From Haladaptatus paucihalophilus DX253 (GTDB lineage: Archaea > Halobacteriota > Halobacteria > Halobacteriales > Haladaptataceae): 64,000 nucleotides of DNA. The stretch covers positions 2,319,734 through 2,383,733 of the forward strand of contig NZ_AQXI01000001.1 in the NCBI RefSeq assembly GCF_000376445.1, written 5' to 3'. A program made the position numbers and the translations under genes. Below, one piece after another: positions 1 to 6,829 of this stretch. Position 1 is the first letter of the stretch, and each line of letters opens with the position of its first letter. Under the pieces are notes generated by a model, which searched no databases, had not been told where the DNA came from, and was given only the letters and a program-made list of their open reading frames with translations.

Positions 1-1019
1 ATCAGAACGATTTTTTGGCGTTTGATTACGGGAACTCTCTTTTTGATACCCGAGCGGAGGAACAGGTATGGCAGTCCGATAAGACCTAGTGCTGGAATAA
101 TCCCGTTTCCGTTGGCCATCCAGTAGAGATACGACCAAAATGGCGGCTTCTGATACTCTTTTCCTGCGACTAGAACTCGATGCCCCGTATTTATGTGGTC
201 CATGTTGTGTGCGAAGGCTTCTCCAAAAGCATACACGATGTTACTCAAAAGTGGAATCTGAAATATCAACTCAACCACCAACGGGAAACTATGTCCCGCA
301 TAGTAGTCGGGATGCGGTGAGAACAGAAATGGAATGTAGATAACTACGAGACCGATGACTCCTCCCGTAAGCAGTCTTTTAACATCTTCCAATGCCTCGC
401 GCCTATCGTTCATTCGATGTTTGATAGTATAGAGAACCCCGACGGCGATTGCAAGCGCGAATATCGCCCCTTGTAGTTTCGTTGCAGCAGTCGTTACTAT
501 CAACGCACCTACGAGGAGTCCGTATTTCGTGTGTAGTGAGTTGGTAGAACTCCATCTGACGAGGGAATACATAAGGAGCACTACGAAAAACGTGAACGTT
601 ATATCGAGATAGGCGGTTGCGGTCCATCGTGTGAACACTGGGTTGCCAGCAAGCGCGACTGCTGCTACTATTCCTACTCGTCGTGAAAAGAGTTCTTCCC
701 CAAGGTGGTATGTTACATACAGTGTTCCGAGTGCGAATACGACGCTTGGTAATTTCACTCCGAATTCGGTCGGACCAAACACTGCCTGACTAATCGCCAT
801 AAAATATTTTGCTACGGGTGCATGCGAATGAGTCGGATTTCCATATATGTATCCTTCTAACATCGATTTACTTGCTCGTGCAAATATGGCTCCATCCATG
901 AAGATGGCTCCGTCCATGTTCATACCGTACCAGATTCCAGTAAATAATAGAATAAGCCAAATCTCTCCTTCGCTTTGGAGTCTATGCCGAAGAGTTTGAT
1001 GTATGTCTCTAACAACCAT
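1..1019 (-). CDS. Membrane glycosyltransferase, GT-C/PMT (ArnT-like) type, truncated by the window edge
   Basis: An open frame of 339 codons runs leftward from an ATG at 1019 with no stop before base 1, so the C-terminus lies outside the window. A cytoplasmic head is followed by a hydrophobic helix, a short loop rich in Asp and Met (NMDGAIFMDGA) and then many membrane helices, the plan of dolichyl-phosphate-sugar:protein glycosyltransferases. These enzymes move a sugar from a lipid carrier outside the membrane. In-frame GTG codons at 1064 and 1067 are alternative starts. The DNA is clearly more AT-rich than the core genes to the right, like the divergent arylsulfotransferase gene next to it, so the two probably arrived as one surface-glycan block. 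The family assignment is fairly safe; the exact substrate is unknown. Confidence 0.75.
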   Translation of the reverse strand, partial: MVVRDIHQTLRHRLQSEGEIWLILLFTGIWYGMNMDGAIFMDGAIFARASKSMLEGYIYGNPTHSHAPVAKYFMAISQAVFGPTEFGVKLPSVVFALGTLYVTYHLGEELFSRRVGIVAAVALAGNPVFTRWTATAYLDITFTFFVVLLMYSLVRWSSTNSLHTKYGLLVGALIVTTAATKLQGAIFALAIAVGVLYTIKHRMNDRREALEDVKRLLTGGVIGLVVIYIPFLFSPHPDYYAGHSFPLVVELIFQIPLLSNIVYAFGEAFAHNMDHINTGHRVLVAGKEYQKPPFWSYLYWMANGNGIIPALGLIGLPYLFLRSGIKKRVPVIKRQKIVL

Positions 1020-1258
1020 ATCCCGAATATTTGACCTACTGGAAATGAGTATTTTGCTTTTCACCACTCTACTGTTTCACATATCTAAACACACCTTGCG
1101 GTTCGCATTAGAATTCCTTCCTGTCGACGCCCTTTATTCTGTATCGAGAATCTACTTTTTACATTCCAGTATCAGATCGTTCTATTCATCTCTCGAATAG
1201 GACCGCTTTCCGCTACTAATCCAAAACAGTTACGTGATGTGTCATTCCCTTCCTAAAT

Positions 1259-2650
1259 ATGATTGATCGAATTTCAGTACTCTCAAAACGAACGAAAATT
1301 ACGCTCCGTATTTTATTTCTCGTTATTTTAGTGCTCCTCTCTGCAGCTATCGTTACCACTGGTGGTCGTTCTGTCGAGAAAACGTCCGCCGGCTCAAATA
1401 TATCTCCTTCAACGTTTAAAAATGAATCTAGATTGACTATTGTTACGGCGTTCCACGGCCCACTTTCTGTCTATAATCGGAGTGGTGGTCTTCTATATCG
1501 AAACAGGTCACACCACTCTTACTGGGATGTTGATCCCGTCAGGGGAACGAAGTCCACGTATGTATATTCCGCAACAGATGTTCTCACCCGCTCAGAATGT
1601 CATGCAGATACGAAATGTGTCCGCAATGTCGTGGAAGAAATCAATCTGACTACTGGACGTGTCAACTCTATCTTCTCTAGGATTCGTCGAGGTACGATAA
1701 ATAATGAGTGGCATGATATTGATCGAATTAATGACACTCACTACGCCATCGCAGATATCAAACGAAACGAGGCATACATCGTAAATGTTCGGACCGGAGT
1801 AACCGTCTGGCGGTGGAATGCACAAGATGCGTTTCCTTTGTCTTCGGGGGGTTCGAACGCGTTTGGGACGAATTTCCCTGGCGATTGGACACATCTGAAC
1901 GATATAGAAGTTCTCGATGATGGTCGAATCATGCTCAGTCTTCGGAACCAGGATGCGGTAATTTTCATCAATAGAACGACTGGTTTCCAAAAGAACTGGA
2001 CTTTGGGGTCTGATAACGAGTATGATATAATGTACGAACAACACAACCCGGATTATATCTCCAAAAGTAACGGTGGCCCCGCTGTCGTACTTGCTGACTC
2101 CCAAAATAATCGTATCGTGGAATATCAACGAACCGATGGAAAATGGGAACAAACGTGGGTTTGGAGCGATAGTGAAATGCTCTGGCCTCGTGACGCTGAT
2201 CGCCTTCCGAACGGAAATACACTTATCACCGACACCAACTCCGGACGTATCATCGAGGTAAATAAATCTGGGAAGAAGAAGACGGTGATTAACTACCACG
2301 GTCCGGGTCGAATATACGAATCCGAGCGAGTTGGTACCGGTGATGAAAGCGCGGGTGGTCCGAGCGCCCGTACAGCAAATCTACAGAGCCGAGGTATGAC
2401 AACTGTCGATGGAAAAGCGTCACACACCATAGAACGGTCTCGACTACAAAACCTGTGGTCTGGCGTGAAACAGGTACTCCCGACGAAAATACTTAACGCG
2501 ATAATGTTCGTAAAGCCCACCTGGCTAACGTTCTCTGATATCGGACGGATGATCGGTATCGGTATCGTAATCGCCGCTTGGGTCTGCCTCGAATTACTGT
2601 GGACAACCCTTTCTATCTCCATTCAGTCACCTGTACGCGTTCATCGGTAA
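1259..2650 (+). CDS. Arylsulfotransferase (ASST)-like membrane-anchored beta-propeller protein
   Basis: A 463-residue protein with a hydrophobic segment at about residues 17-36, a large exported middle and a second hydrophobic segment at about residues 418-440. The middle carries repeated blade motifs seen in the arylsulfotransferase/PQQ-like family: EWHDIDRIND, WTHLNDIEVLDDGRIMLS, SQNNRIVEYQ and LPNGNTLITDTNSGRIIEVN. Conserved His residues in the WHD and WTHLND motifs match the family pattern. Homologous haloarchaeal proteins often lie next to glycosyltransferases, as here, which suggests work on cell-surface glycans or exported small molecules. True sulfotransfer activity is an inference. 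Many N-x-S/T sequons (NRS, NLT, NDT, NRT, NWT) suggest that the exported part is N-glycosylated. The gene is AT-rich compared with its right-hand neighbours. Confidence 0.75.
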   Translation: MIDRISVLSKRTKITLRILFLVILVLLSAAIVTTGGRSVEKTSAGSNISPSTFKNESRLTIVTAFHGPLSVYNRSGGLLYRNRSHHSYWDVDPVRGTKSTYVYSATDVLTRSECHADTKCVRNVVEEINLTTGRVNSIFSRIRRGTINNEWHDIDRINDTHYAIADIKRNEAYIVNVRTGVTVWRWNAQDAFPLSSGGSNAFGTNFPGDWTHLNDIEVLDDGRIMLSLRNQDAVIFINRTTGFQKNWTLGSDNEYDIMYEQHNPDYISKSNGGPAVVLADSQNNRIVEYQRTDGKWEQTWVWSDSEMLWPRDADRLPNGNTLITDTNSGRIIEVNKSGKKKTVINYHGPGRIYESERVGTGDESAGGPSARTANLQSRGMTTVDGKASHTIERSRLQNLWSGVKQVLPTKILNAIMFVKPTWLTFSDIGRMIGIGIVIAAWVCLELLWTTLSISIQSPVRVHR

Positions 2651-2797
2651 CTCGAGGATACTACTGCTGCTGAAGGATGTCGCGGTTCGGGAAACGAGCG
2701 TCCACGAAGGTTGTTTCGAATCGAAACTAAAAGTTCTTTTCAGATGCGGTAAGGGAAGTGGGAGTTCGCATCGTTCCGTTTCTGTTTCCGTCTCGAC

Positions 2798-3091
2798 TCA
2801 CGTCTCCGGGGTGAGAACCACGCGCGAATCCCCCGTCACTTCCACCCGATAACCGAGATAGTCGAACGCGACGGACGACACCGCGTCGGAGGAGGTGATC
2901 CGTTCGAGGGCATCGCCATCGACGACGAAGTAGAGCGGATCGAGGTCGTCCATGTCGGCGTTTTCCGCCGCCATTACTGCCGATACCACGGCTTCACAGA
3001 CGGATTCGTCCGAACCGATACCGCGTTCGTAACTGTCCCGTGATTGAGTGTTGGCCGGTTCGACCGGCATGCTGCTCGTTGATTCCTTCAT
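2798..3091 (-). CDS. HalOD1 output-domain protein
   Basis: A 97-residue acidic protein whose C-terminal two thirds match Halobacterial output domain 1: helices around SVCEAVVSAVMAAE, the LDPLYFVVDGDALERI signature and a beta hairpin ending FDYLGYRVEVTGDSRVVL. HalOD1 proteins are thought to be output modules of haloarchaeal signalling, often without an attached sensor. The ATG at 3091 is used here; an in-frame GTG at 3100 would add three residues. It stands alone on the minus strand between the arylsulfotransferase gene and a divergent HTH gene. Partner and signal cannot be read from the sequence. Confidence 0.8.
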   Translation of the reverse strand: MKESTSSMPVEPANTQSRDSYERGIGSDESVCEAVVSAVMAAENADMDDLDPLYFVVDGDALERITSSDAVSSVAFDYLGYRVEVTGDSRVVLTPET

Positions 3092-3233
3092 GGGTCTCAC
3101 TCGTTGGCGAGTCGAACGTTAAGAGCAAACCACTCGGATTTCGACCCGCCCTGTAACGACGTATGGAGCGCCACGTGATTAAAGACAGGCGCGCTATTTC
3201 GGGGTCCGAAATCGCCCGCCTACCGGACCGACG

Positions 3234-3240
3234 TTTTTAT
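3234..3240 (+). promoter_or_regulatory. TATA-like box for the HTH gene at 3264
   Basis: TTTTTAT lies 24-30 nt before the GTG start. This is the spacing expected when archaeal transcription starts at or very near the start codon, so the transcript is probably leaderless. Confidence 0.45.
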
Positions 3241-3263
3241 CCGATGCGGCCCTACGTTCGTCT

Positions 3264-3629
3264 GTGAGCAAGGAATGGGGACCTGACGACATCTTCGACG
3301 TTCTGGCGAGCGGAACGGCGAGGGAGATACTACTCTTGAGCAGCTCCGCGGCGATGTCCGTACAGCAACTCGCGGAGGAGTGTGGCGCGTCGAAACCCAC
3401 CGTGTATCGGCGTATCAACAAACTCCACGAGTACGACCTGCTCGAACAGGAGGTCGTCATCGACGAAAGGGGGAACCATTACAACACGTACCGGACGAAC
3501 ATGGACCGCATCTGCTTCGAAATCAGTGACAGCGAATTCGTCGTCACCATTCGGTTCGACGAGGACCTCATCGACCGATTCGTATCGGCGTGGACCGGTC
3601 TCAGAGGGCCGGAAAACGGAGTTGATTGA
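3264..3629 (+). CDS. Winged helix-turn-helix transcriptional regulator
   Basis: A 121-residue protein starting at GTG. Residues 8-60 form an ArsR-like winged HTH: DIFDVLASGTAREILLL, then MSVQQLAEECGASKPTVYRR as helix-turn-recognition helix, then LHEYDLLEQE and a beta wing (DERGNHYNTYRTN). The C-terminus (SEFVVTIRFDEDLIDRF) is the dimer-type tail seen in haloarchaeal regulators of this class. It is followed after 33 nt by a small membrane protein gene. This HTH/DUF7521 pairing recurs in haloarchaea as I know them and suggests a co-transcribed regulator and membrane partner. The ligand is unknown. Confidence 0.85.
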   Translation: MSKEWGPDDIFDVLASGTAREILLLSSSAAMSVQQLAEECGASKPTVYRRINKLHEYDLLEQEVVIDERGNHYNTYRTNMDRICFEISDSEFVVTIRFDEDLIDRFVSAWTGLRGPENGVD

Positions 3630-3662
3630 CGTGTCGCTCGTCCACACCGGAGGTGAGCGCTC

Positions 3663-3974
3663 GTGGTGAACGGCGTCCTCTTCTGGACGTTCGTCCTCAC
3701 GAACCTGTTCGTCTTCGTCGTCGGCTCGGCGCTCACGTATCTGAGCTATGCGGCGTACCGACGGGTGGGACAGCGCTCCTTCCGATACGCGATTCTCGGA
3801 TTCGGCACCGTGACCGTCGGCTCGCTGACCGAACTCGTCTACGAACTCCTGATAAAGCGGAGTAACGAACTCGACATGACCGAACTGCTCGTCCTCCGTA
3901 CCGGCGAATCGGCACTCATCGGTCTGGGACTCGTCTTTCTGTTCTACTCGCTGATGACTCCCGACCGGTCGTGA
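3663..3974 (+). CDS. Small integral membrane protein, DUF7521-like
   Basis: A 103-residue protein with three hydrophobic helices, at about residues 3-27, 41-58 and 78-97. It starts GTG-GTG, so either codon could be used. It lies 33 nt after the winged-HTH gene and is probably in the same transcript. The pattern of three helices with a charged middle loop (LLIKRSNELD) matches the haloarchaeal family usually found beside such regulators. The function is unknown; a membrane sensor or partner for the regulator is plausible from context only. Confidence 0.7.
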   Translation: MVNGVLFWTFVLTNLFVFVVGSALTYLSYAAYRRVGQRSFRYAILGFGTVTVGSLTELVYELLIKRSNELDMTELLVLRTGESALIGLGLVFLFYSLMTPDRS

Positions 3975-4005
3975 GCGGGTGTGGGAATCACTGTTGCGTG
4001 TATTC

Positions 4006-4047
4006 GTGATTCTGCCGTCGTTCGCTTCGCTCGCGGATCAGAATCAC
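4006..4047. repeat. Palindromic unit with TCGCTTCGCTCG core and perfect 9-bp arms
   Basis: Arms GTGATTCTG (4006-4014) and CAGAATCAC (4039-4047) are perfect reverse complements. The centre is CCGTCGTTCGCTTCGCTCGC followed by GGAT. The same core recurs with different arms at several other sites in this window (see findings). It lies just after the DUF7521-like gene and could act as a transcript-end hairpin. Confidence 0.7.
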
Positions 4048-4052
4048 AAGAA

Positions 4053-4129
4053 TGCCGCCTCCCGGATTTGAAACTACGTCGAGACAGTCGCCTCGCTCCG
4101 CTCCCGCTGCGTCTCGTCTAATTCAAATC
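4053..4129 (-). repeat. tRNA-Phe 3'-end copy with inverted T-arm (hairpin unit 1)
   Basis: Bases 4053-4072 are an exact copy of the last 20 nt of the tRNA-Phe gene at 6011-6084, in the same orientation. The T-arm half GATTTGAA (4065-4072) is repeated in inverse as TTCAAATC (4122-4129), with nested arms CGAGAC/GTCTCG and a TCGCTCCGCTC centre. It marks the left side of the MFS gene. Confidence 0.75.
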
Positions 4130-4208
4130 GCGGTCGGGTGCATGTTAGTTCGCTCCGCTCTCGATGAGTTGGTCGAGGCGACTGACCTCGTGAGTGAGAG
4201 AATCGATG

Positions 4209-5594
4209 TCATCCGGCGCGCTTCTCACTACCTTCGCTCGTCGATGTCGGAATGGCCGTATCGACACGAGAAGCATCCGTATCCGGGCGTGGTTCGGTCG
4301 CATGACCCTCCTTCGATAGTGCTCGGAGCGATAGGACAAGAATGGCTCCGAGGAGCACCAATCCGCCCGCGACGCCGAACGCGACGCCGTAACCGAAGGT
4401 AGCGACCCACCCACCGAGTACCCCACCAATACCACCTGCGATGGCACTGAGGGCCGTGTAGACCCCGAGAACTTCGCCACGGACGTTCCGTGGTGCGAGA
4501 CGGGTGACGATTGCAGTGCCGACGACGGCGATGACCGCCCACGTCAAGCCGATCGCGGCGAGACCGACGCCAGCGGCCCCGAATCCGAGCGTCACGGCCC
4601 CCAAACCGGCCACCAGTGCAGTTCCCGGAAAGAGCACGCTACGAACCGCGAGCGCACCAGATTGAAGGAGCCGAACATCGTATCGCGATGCGAACGTCCC
4701 GACGCCCTCGTAGAGAACCGCGGAGGCGAGACTCGAAGCCAAGTAGAGGGCGAACACCTCCTCGGAGTCGAAGCCGGTCTCTGTGAGAAACAAGGGCAGT
4801 GGTGCCCAGAAGACAGCGAACCCAGTGAAAAAAAGCACGGCGGCAACTAGGTAGGTCGCCAAGGCCGGATTGATCCGGTTGAGGAGTCTGCGCGGATGGA
4901 ACTGTCGGGTGGTCCAGTACAACCGGTTCGGTGAGAACACGAAGGCGGTTCCCTTTATGCCTCGATTTGAGGTCGAGAGGAGTCGCGCAACCTTGCGGAT
5001 TTTTCGTTCGCTCGTGACGTGGGCGCTCGGGTCGGGACGCGGAAGCGACCGGACAGCCCCTATCACGCTCATCCCCGCACTGAGGGCGAACACCCAGAAG
5101 AGCGCGCGAGTGACGGTTTCCTCCCCGACGAGTTGTCCCCCGACAAACGGCCAGATGGTCCCAAGCACGAGACCACCAGCCCAGCCATAGCCCTGATATT
5201 TGTTCAGCACCCCAATACGCTCACTCCACGCGGATTCCGGCGCGTCGTCCACGACCAGCATCGTCAACACGGGTGCGATGGACGAAACGACCAGCCAGAT
5301 GACGGCGTTGGCGACGATGACCGCAGTCACGCTGCTCAACAAGGGAATCGCGGCGAGGAAGATGGCGACGGTAGCGAGTGTTATCACCACCAGTGGCCGC
5401 CGATGGTCGACACGATTGGCGAGTCGGCCGAACACTATCGCTCCCGGGGCACCGATGAGTGCGGCCGTCGCCGCCAAGATACCCAGCTCCACCGTTGAGG
5501 CACCGAGTTCGACGATGTAGAGCGGTATCAGCAGGGACGCACCGCCGAACGAAATCGAACCGAGCGCCCACGAGTAGAGCCACCGTTCTTTCAT
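4209..5594 (-). CDS. MFS transporter
   Basis: A 461-residue integral membrane protein with about 12 hydrophobic helices in two halves joined by a charged loop (about residues 190-245). The first half holds the major-facilitator loop 2-3 signature region (GAIVFGRLANRVDHRRPL). The soluble C-terminal tail (about residues 425-461) is acidic and rich in Ser and Thr. It is a drug- or metabolite-type secondary transporter by fold; the substrate cannot be assigned. The gene stands alone and is bracketed by two related copies of the tRNA-Phe 3' end (4053-4072 and 5711-5730), so it may be the cargo of an old insertion at tRNA-Phe. Base composition is close to the core genome, so any transfer was from a similar host or long ago. 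Confidence 0.85.
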   Translation of the reverse strand: MKERWLYSWALGSISFGGASLLIPLYIVELGASTVELGILAATAALIGAPGAIVFGRLANRVDHRRPLVVITLATVAIFLAAIPLLSSVTAVIVANAVIWLVVSSIAPVLTMLVVDDAPESAWSERIGVLNKYQGYGWAGGLVLGTIWPFVGGQLVGEETVTRALFWVFALSAGMSVIGAVRSLPRPDPSAHVTSERKIRKVARLLSTSNRGIKGTAFVFSPNRLYWTTRQFHPRRLLNRINPALATYLVAAVLFFTGFAVFWAPLPLFLTETGFDSEEVFALYLASSLASAVLYEGVGTFASRYDVRLLQSGALAVRSVLFPGTALVAGLGAVTLGFGAAGVGLAAIGLTWAVIAVVGTAIVTRLAPRNVRGEVLGVYTALSAIAGGIGGVLGGWVATFGYGVAFGVAGGLVLLGAILVLSLRALSKEGHATEPRPDTDASRVDTAIPTSTSEGSEKRAG

Positions 5595-5710
5595 AGTTGG
5601 GACTCTGTATGGATTCCGTATGAATTTGGAGGGTTACGGTTGGAAAGATATCCCTTCGTGGCTGTGATTGGATGATGCCGTTTCTGTTGCTCACGTTGTT
5701 CGCAGGAAAA

Positions 5711-5791
5711 TGCCGCCTCCCGGATTGTGAACTACGCCTGGACGGTCGCCTCGCTATCGCTTGGCGCTACGTCCGGTCTACTTCAAATCCG
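5711..5791 (-). repeat. Degenerate tRNA-Phe 3'-end copy with inverted T-arm (hairpin unit 2)
   Basis: Bases 5711-5726 match the tRNA-Phe 3' end and then diverge slightly (CGGATTGTGAA). The inverse arm TTCAAATCCG lies at 5782-5791, with nested GGAC/GTCC and a TCGCCTCGCTATCGC centre. The following bases also resemble unit 1 (ACTACG..GTCGCCTCGCT), so units 1 and 2 are related beyond the tRNA part. Confidence 0.7.
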
Positions 5792-5806
5792 TTCGGGACC
5801 ACTCTG

Positions 5807-5845
5807 GATTTCAACGCGACTCGCTCCGCTCGTCGGTTTGAAATC
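5807..5845. repeat. Palindromic unit with CTCGCTCCGCTCG core
   Basis: Perfect arms GATTTCAA (5807-5814) and TTGAAATC (5838-5845) enclose CGACTCGCTCCGCTCGTCGG. The arms are again the tRNA T-arm sequence and its inverse. Confidence 0.75.
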
Positions 5846-5852
5846 GCAGAAG

Positions 5853-5940
5853 TGCCGCCTCCCGGATTTGAACCGAAGCAAGACATTCCGGCTCACTCGC
5901 TACGCTCGTTCGCGGGCTGTGTCTTGCAGGGTTCAAAAAT
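5853..5940 (-). repeat. tRNA-Phe 3'-end copy with inverted T-arm (hairpin unit 3)
   Basis: Bases 5853-5874 copy the tRNA-Phe 3' end exactly. Inside are arms GCAAGACA (5878-5885) and TGTCTTGC (5920-5927) around GGCTCACTCGCTACGCTCG, then the inverted T-arm GGTTCAAA from 5930. The inner hairpin is nearly the same as the one beside tRNA-Val at 9516-9566. Confidence 0.75.
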
Positions 5941-5957
5941 CTGCTCGGGTGCAGTTT

Positions 5958-6004
5958 TACGACCGACGGCTCACTCGCTCCGCTCGTTCACATTGTCGGT
6001 CGTA
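5958..6004. repeat. Palindromic unit directly downstream of tRNA-Phe
   Basis: Perfect 10-bp arms TACGACCGAC (5958-5967) and GTCGGTCGTA (5995-6004) enclose GGCTCACTCGCTCCGCTCG. In the direction of tRNA transcription it begins 6 nt after the mature 3' end, so it would be the first structure in the tRNA trailer and may act in termination or 3' processing. Confidence 0.7.
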
Positions 6005-6010
6005 GAAACA

Positions 6011-6084
6011 TGCCGCCTCCCGGATTTGAACCGGGGACAGCTCGATCTTCAGTCGAGTGCTCTCCCAGTCTGAGCTAAGGCGGC
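6011..6084 (-). tRNA. tRNA-Phe (GAA)
   Basis: The minus strand reads as a full cloverleaf of 74 nt: acceptor GCCGCCT/AGGCGGC, D-arm with AGCTCAGACTGGGAGAGC, anticodon stem ACTCGACTGAAGATCGAGC with loop CTGAAGA and anticodon GAA, T-arm CCGGGTTCAAATCCCGG-like, and A as discriminator. No intron is present and CCA is not encoded. The last 20 nt recur at three downstream sites (4053, 5711, 5853), a typical trace of integration at tRNA 3' ends. Confidence 0.95.
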
Positions 6085-6220
6085 TCATTCTGGAAAAGGC
6101 GGATGGTACAAAAAAGGATTTCGAAATCCACCGGAGGGGAGGCGGGCGGAGGGAAAACTCCTAACGCACCCACGCACGGGTAACAGAAGCCATTTATCCG
6201 TTGTCGTGGTACGTTCTCGC

Positions 6221-6346
6221 ATGGGTGAACGTGCTTGCTATCTGGAGTTTTGCCCCGCGTGCGACGCATCGGTGACGATGGTCGATGAGCAGTGTCCCGA
6301 CTGCGGGAGATCGCTGTCTGATTCCGCGTCTCACGCACCGGATTGA
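6221..6346 (+). CDS. 41-residue double-CPxC zinc-ribbon microprotein
   Basis: A small open frame of 41 codons with motifs CPACD and CPDCG about 17 residues apart, so four Cys residues could bind one zinc ion. It belongs by pattern to the CPxCG-type zinc-finger micro-proteins of haloarchaea, several of which affect motility, biofilm or growth in Haloferax volcanii. A TATA-like TTTAT lies 24-28 nt before the ATG, so the transcript is probably leaderless. It sits between tRNA-Phe (opposite strand) and the SCP2-like gene. The specific role is unknown. Confidence 0.7.
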   Translation: MGERACYLEFCPACDASVTMVDEQCPDCGRSLSDSASHAPD

Positions 6347-6350
6347 TTAT

Positions 6351-6365
6351 GTGATTTTTTATCAC
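6351..6365. terminator. Small hairpin with T-rich loop after the zinc microprotein gene
   Basis: GTGAT (6351-6355) and ATCAC (6361-6365) enclose TTTTT. It starts 5 nt after the stop of the microprotein gene. It could end that transcript or be an operator; the stem is short. Confidence 0.3.
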
Positions 6366-6377
6366 GCTGGGTCTTGT

Positions 6378-6395
6378 CCCCCTGTCTTGGGGGGA
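6378..6395 (+). promoter_or_regulatory. Hairpin that could mask the ribosome binding site of the 6400 gene
   Basis: CCCCC (6378-6382) can pair with GGGGG inside GGGGGGAG (6389-6396), which is also the Shine-Dalgarno-like run just before the ATG at 6400. If the mRNA has this leader, pairing would hide the ribosome site. This is a sequence observation; whether the leader is transcribed is unknown. Confidence 0.35.
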
Positions 6396-6399
6396 GAGC

Positions 6400-6828
6400 A
6401 TGAACGACACAGACCTCGCCACGCACGAGTGGTGGGAACGATACAAGGAAACGGTGAATAGCGACCCCGAGATGGGCGTTCGGGGCCACGACAAGTTCAA
6501 CGACAACTTCTACGTTGAGATCGGCGACGAGCGATTCCTCGTCGAGATGCAGGGCGGGAAGGTTCGAGACATCATGCCGAATCCGACCTTGAACGACCGC
6601 TGGTCGTTCGGCGTCGAAGGCTCCCGCGAGGCGTGGGAGGAGTTCGTCCAGGAGAACCCGCCCGCGTTCAATCACGAAATCGTCGCCTCGCACTATCGCA
6701 GCGCGGTGAGAAACGAGGACGGCCACCTCCAGATGCGGGGAGACAACAAGAAGATATTCCAGAACTTGCGCGCGTTTCAGCGAACCCTCGATTTGATGCG
6801 CGTCGCACACAACAACGGGGGGAGCTAA
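6400..6828 (+). CDS. SCP2-like small protein paired with an alpha/beta hydrolase
   Basis: A 142-residue soluble acidic protein. The core (DNFYVEIGDERFLVEMQGGKV, then NDRWSFGVEGSREAWEEFVQ and a helical tail) resembles sterol-carrier-type (SCP2) lipid-binding folds: a central sheet, then a helix that closes a hydrophobic pocket. The stop codon is separated from the ATG of the alpha/beta hydrolase gene by one base, so the two are translationally coupled. A lipid- or ester-binding partner that feeds the hydrolase is a reasonable inference. The family call is moderate because key residues of SCP2 are few. Confidence 0.6.
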   Translation: MNDTDLATHEWWERYKETVNSDPEMGVRGHDKFNDNFYVEIGDERFLVEMQGGKVRDIMPNPTLNDRWSFGVEGSREAWEEFVQENPPAFNHEIVASHYRSAVRNEDGHLQMRGDNKKIFQNLRAFQRTLDLMRVAHNNGGS

Positions 6829-6829
6829 C

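Noticed and set aside
403-627. Reading frame of 74 codons inside the left-edge gene
   Set aside because: It lies in another frame of the partial glycosyltransferase, which has continuous membrane-helix character over the whole stretch.
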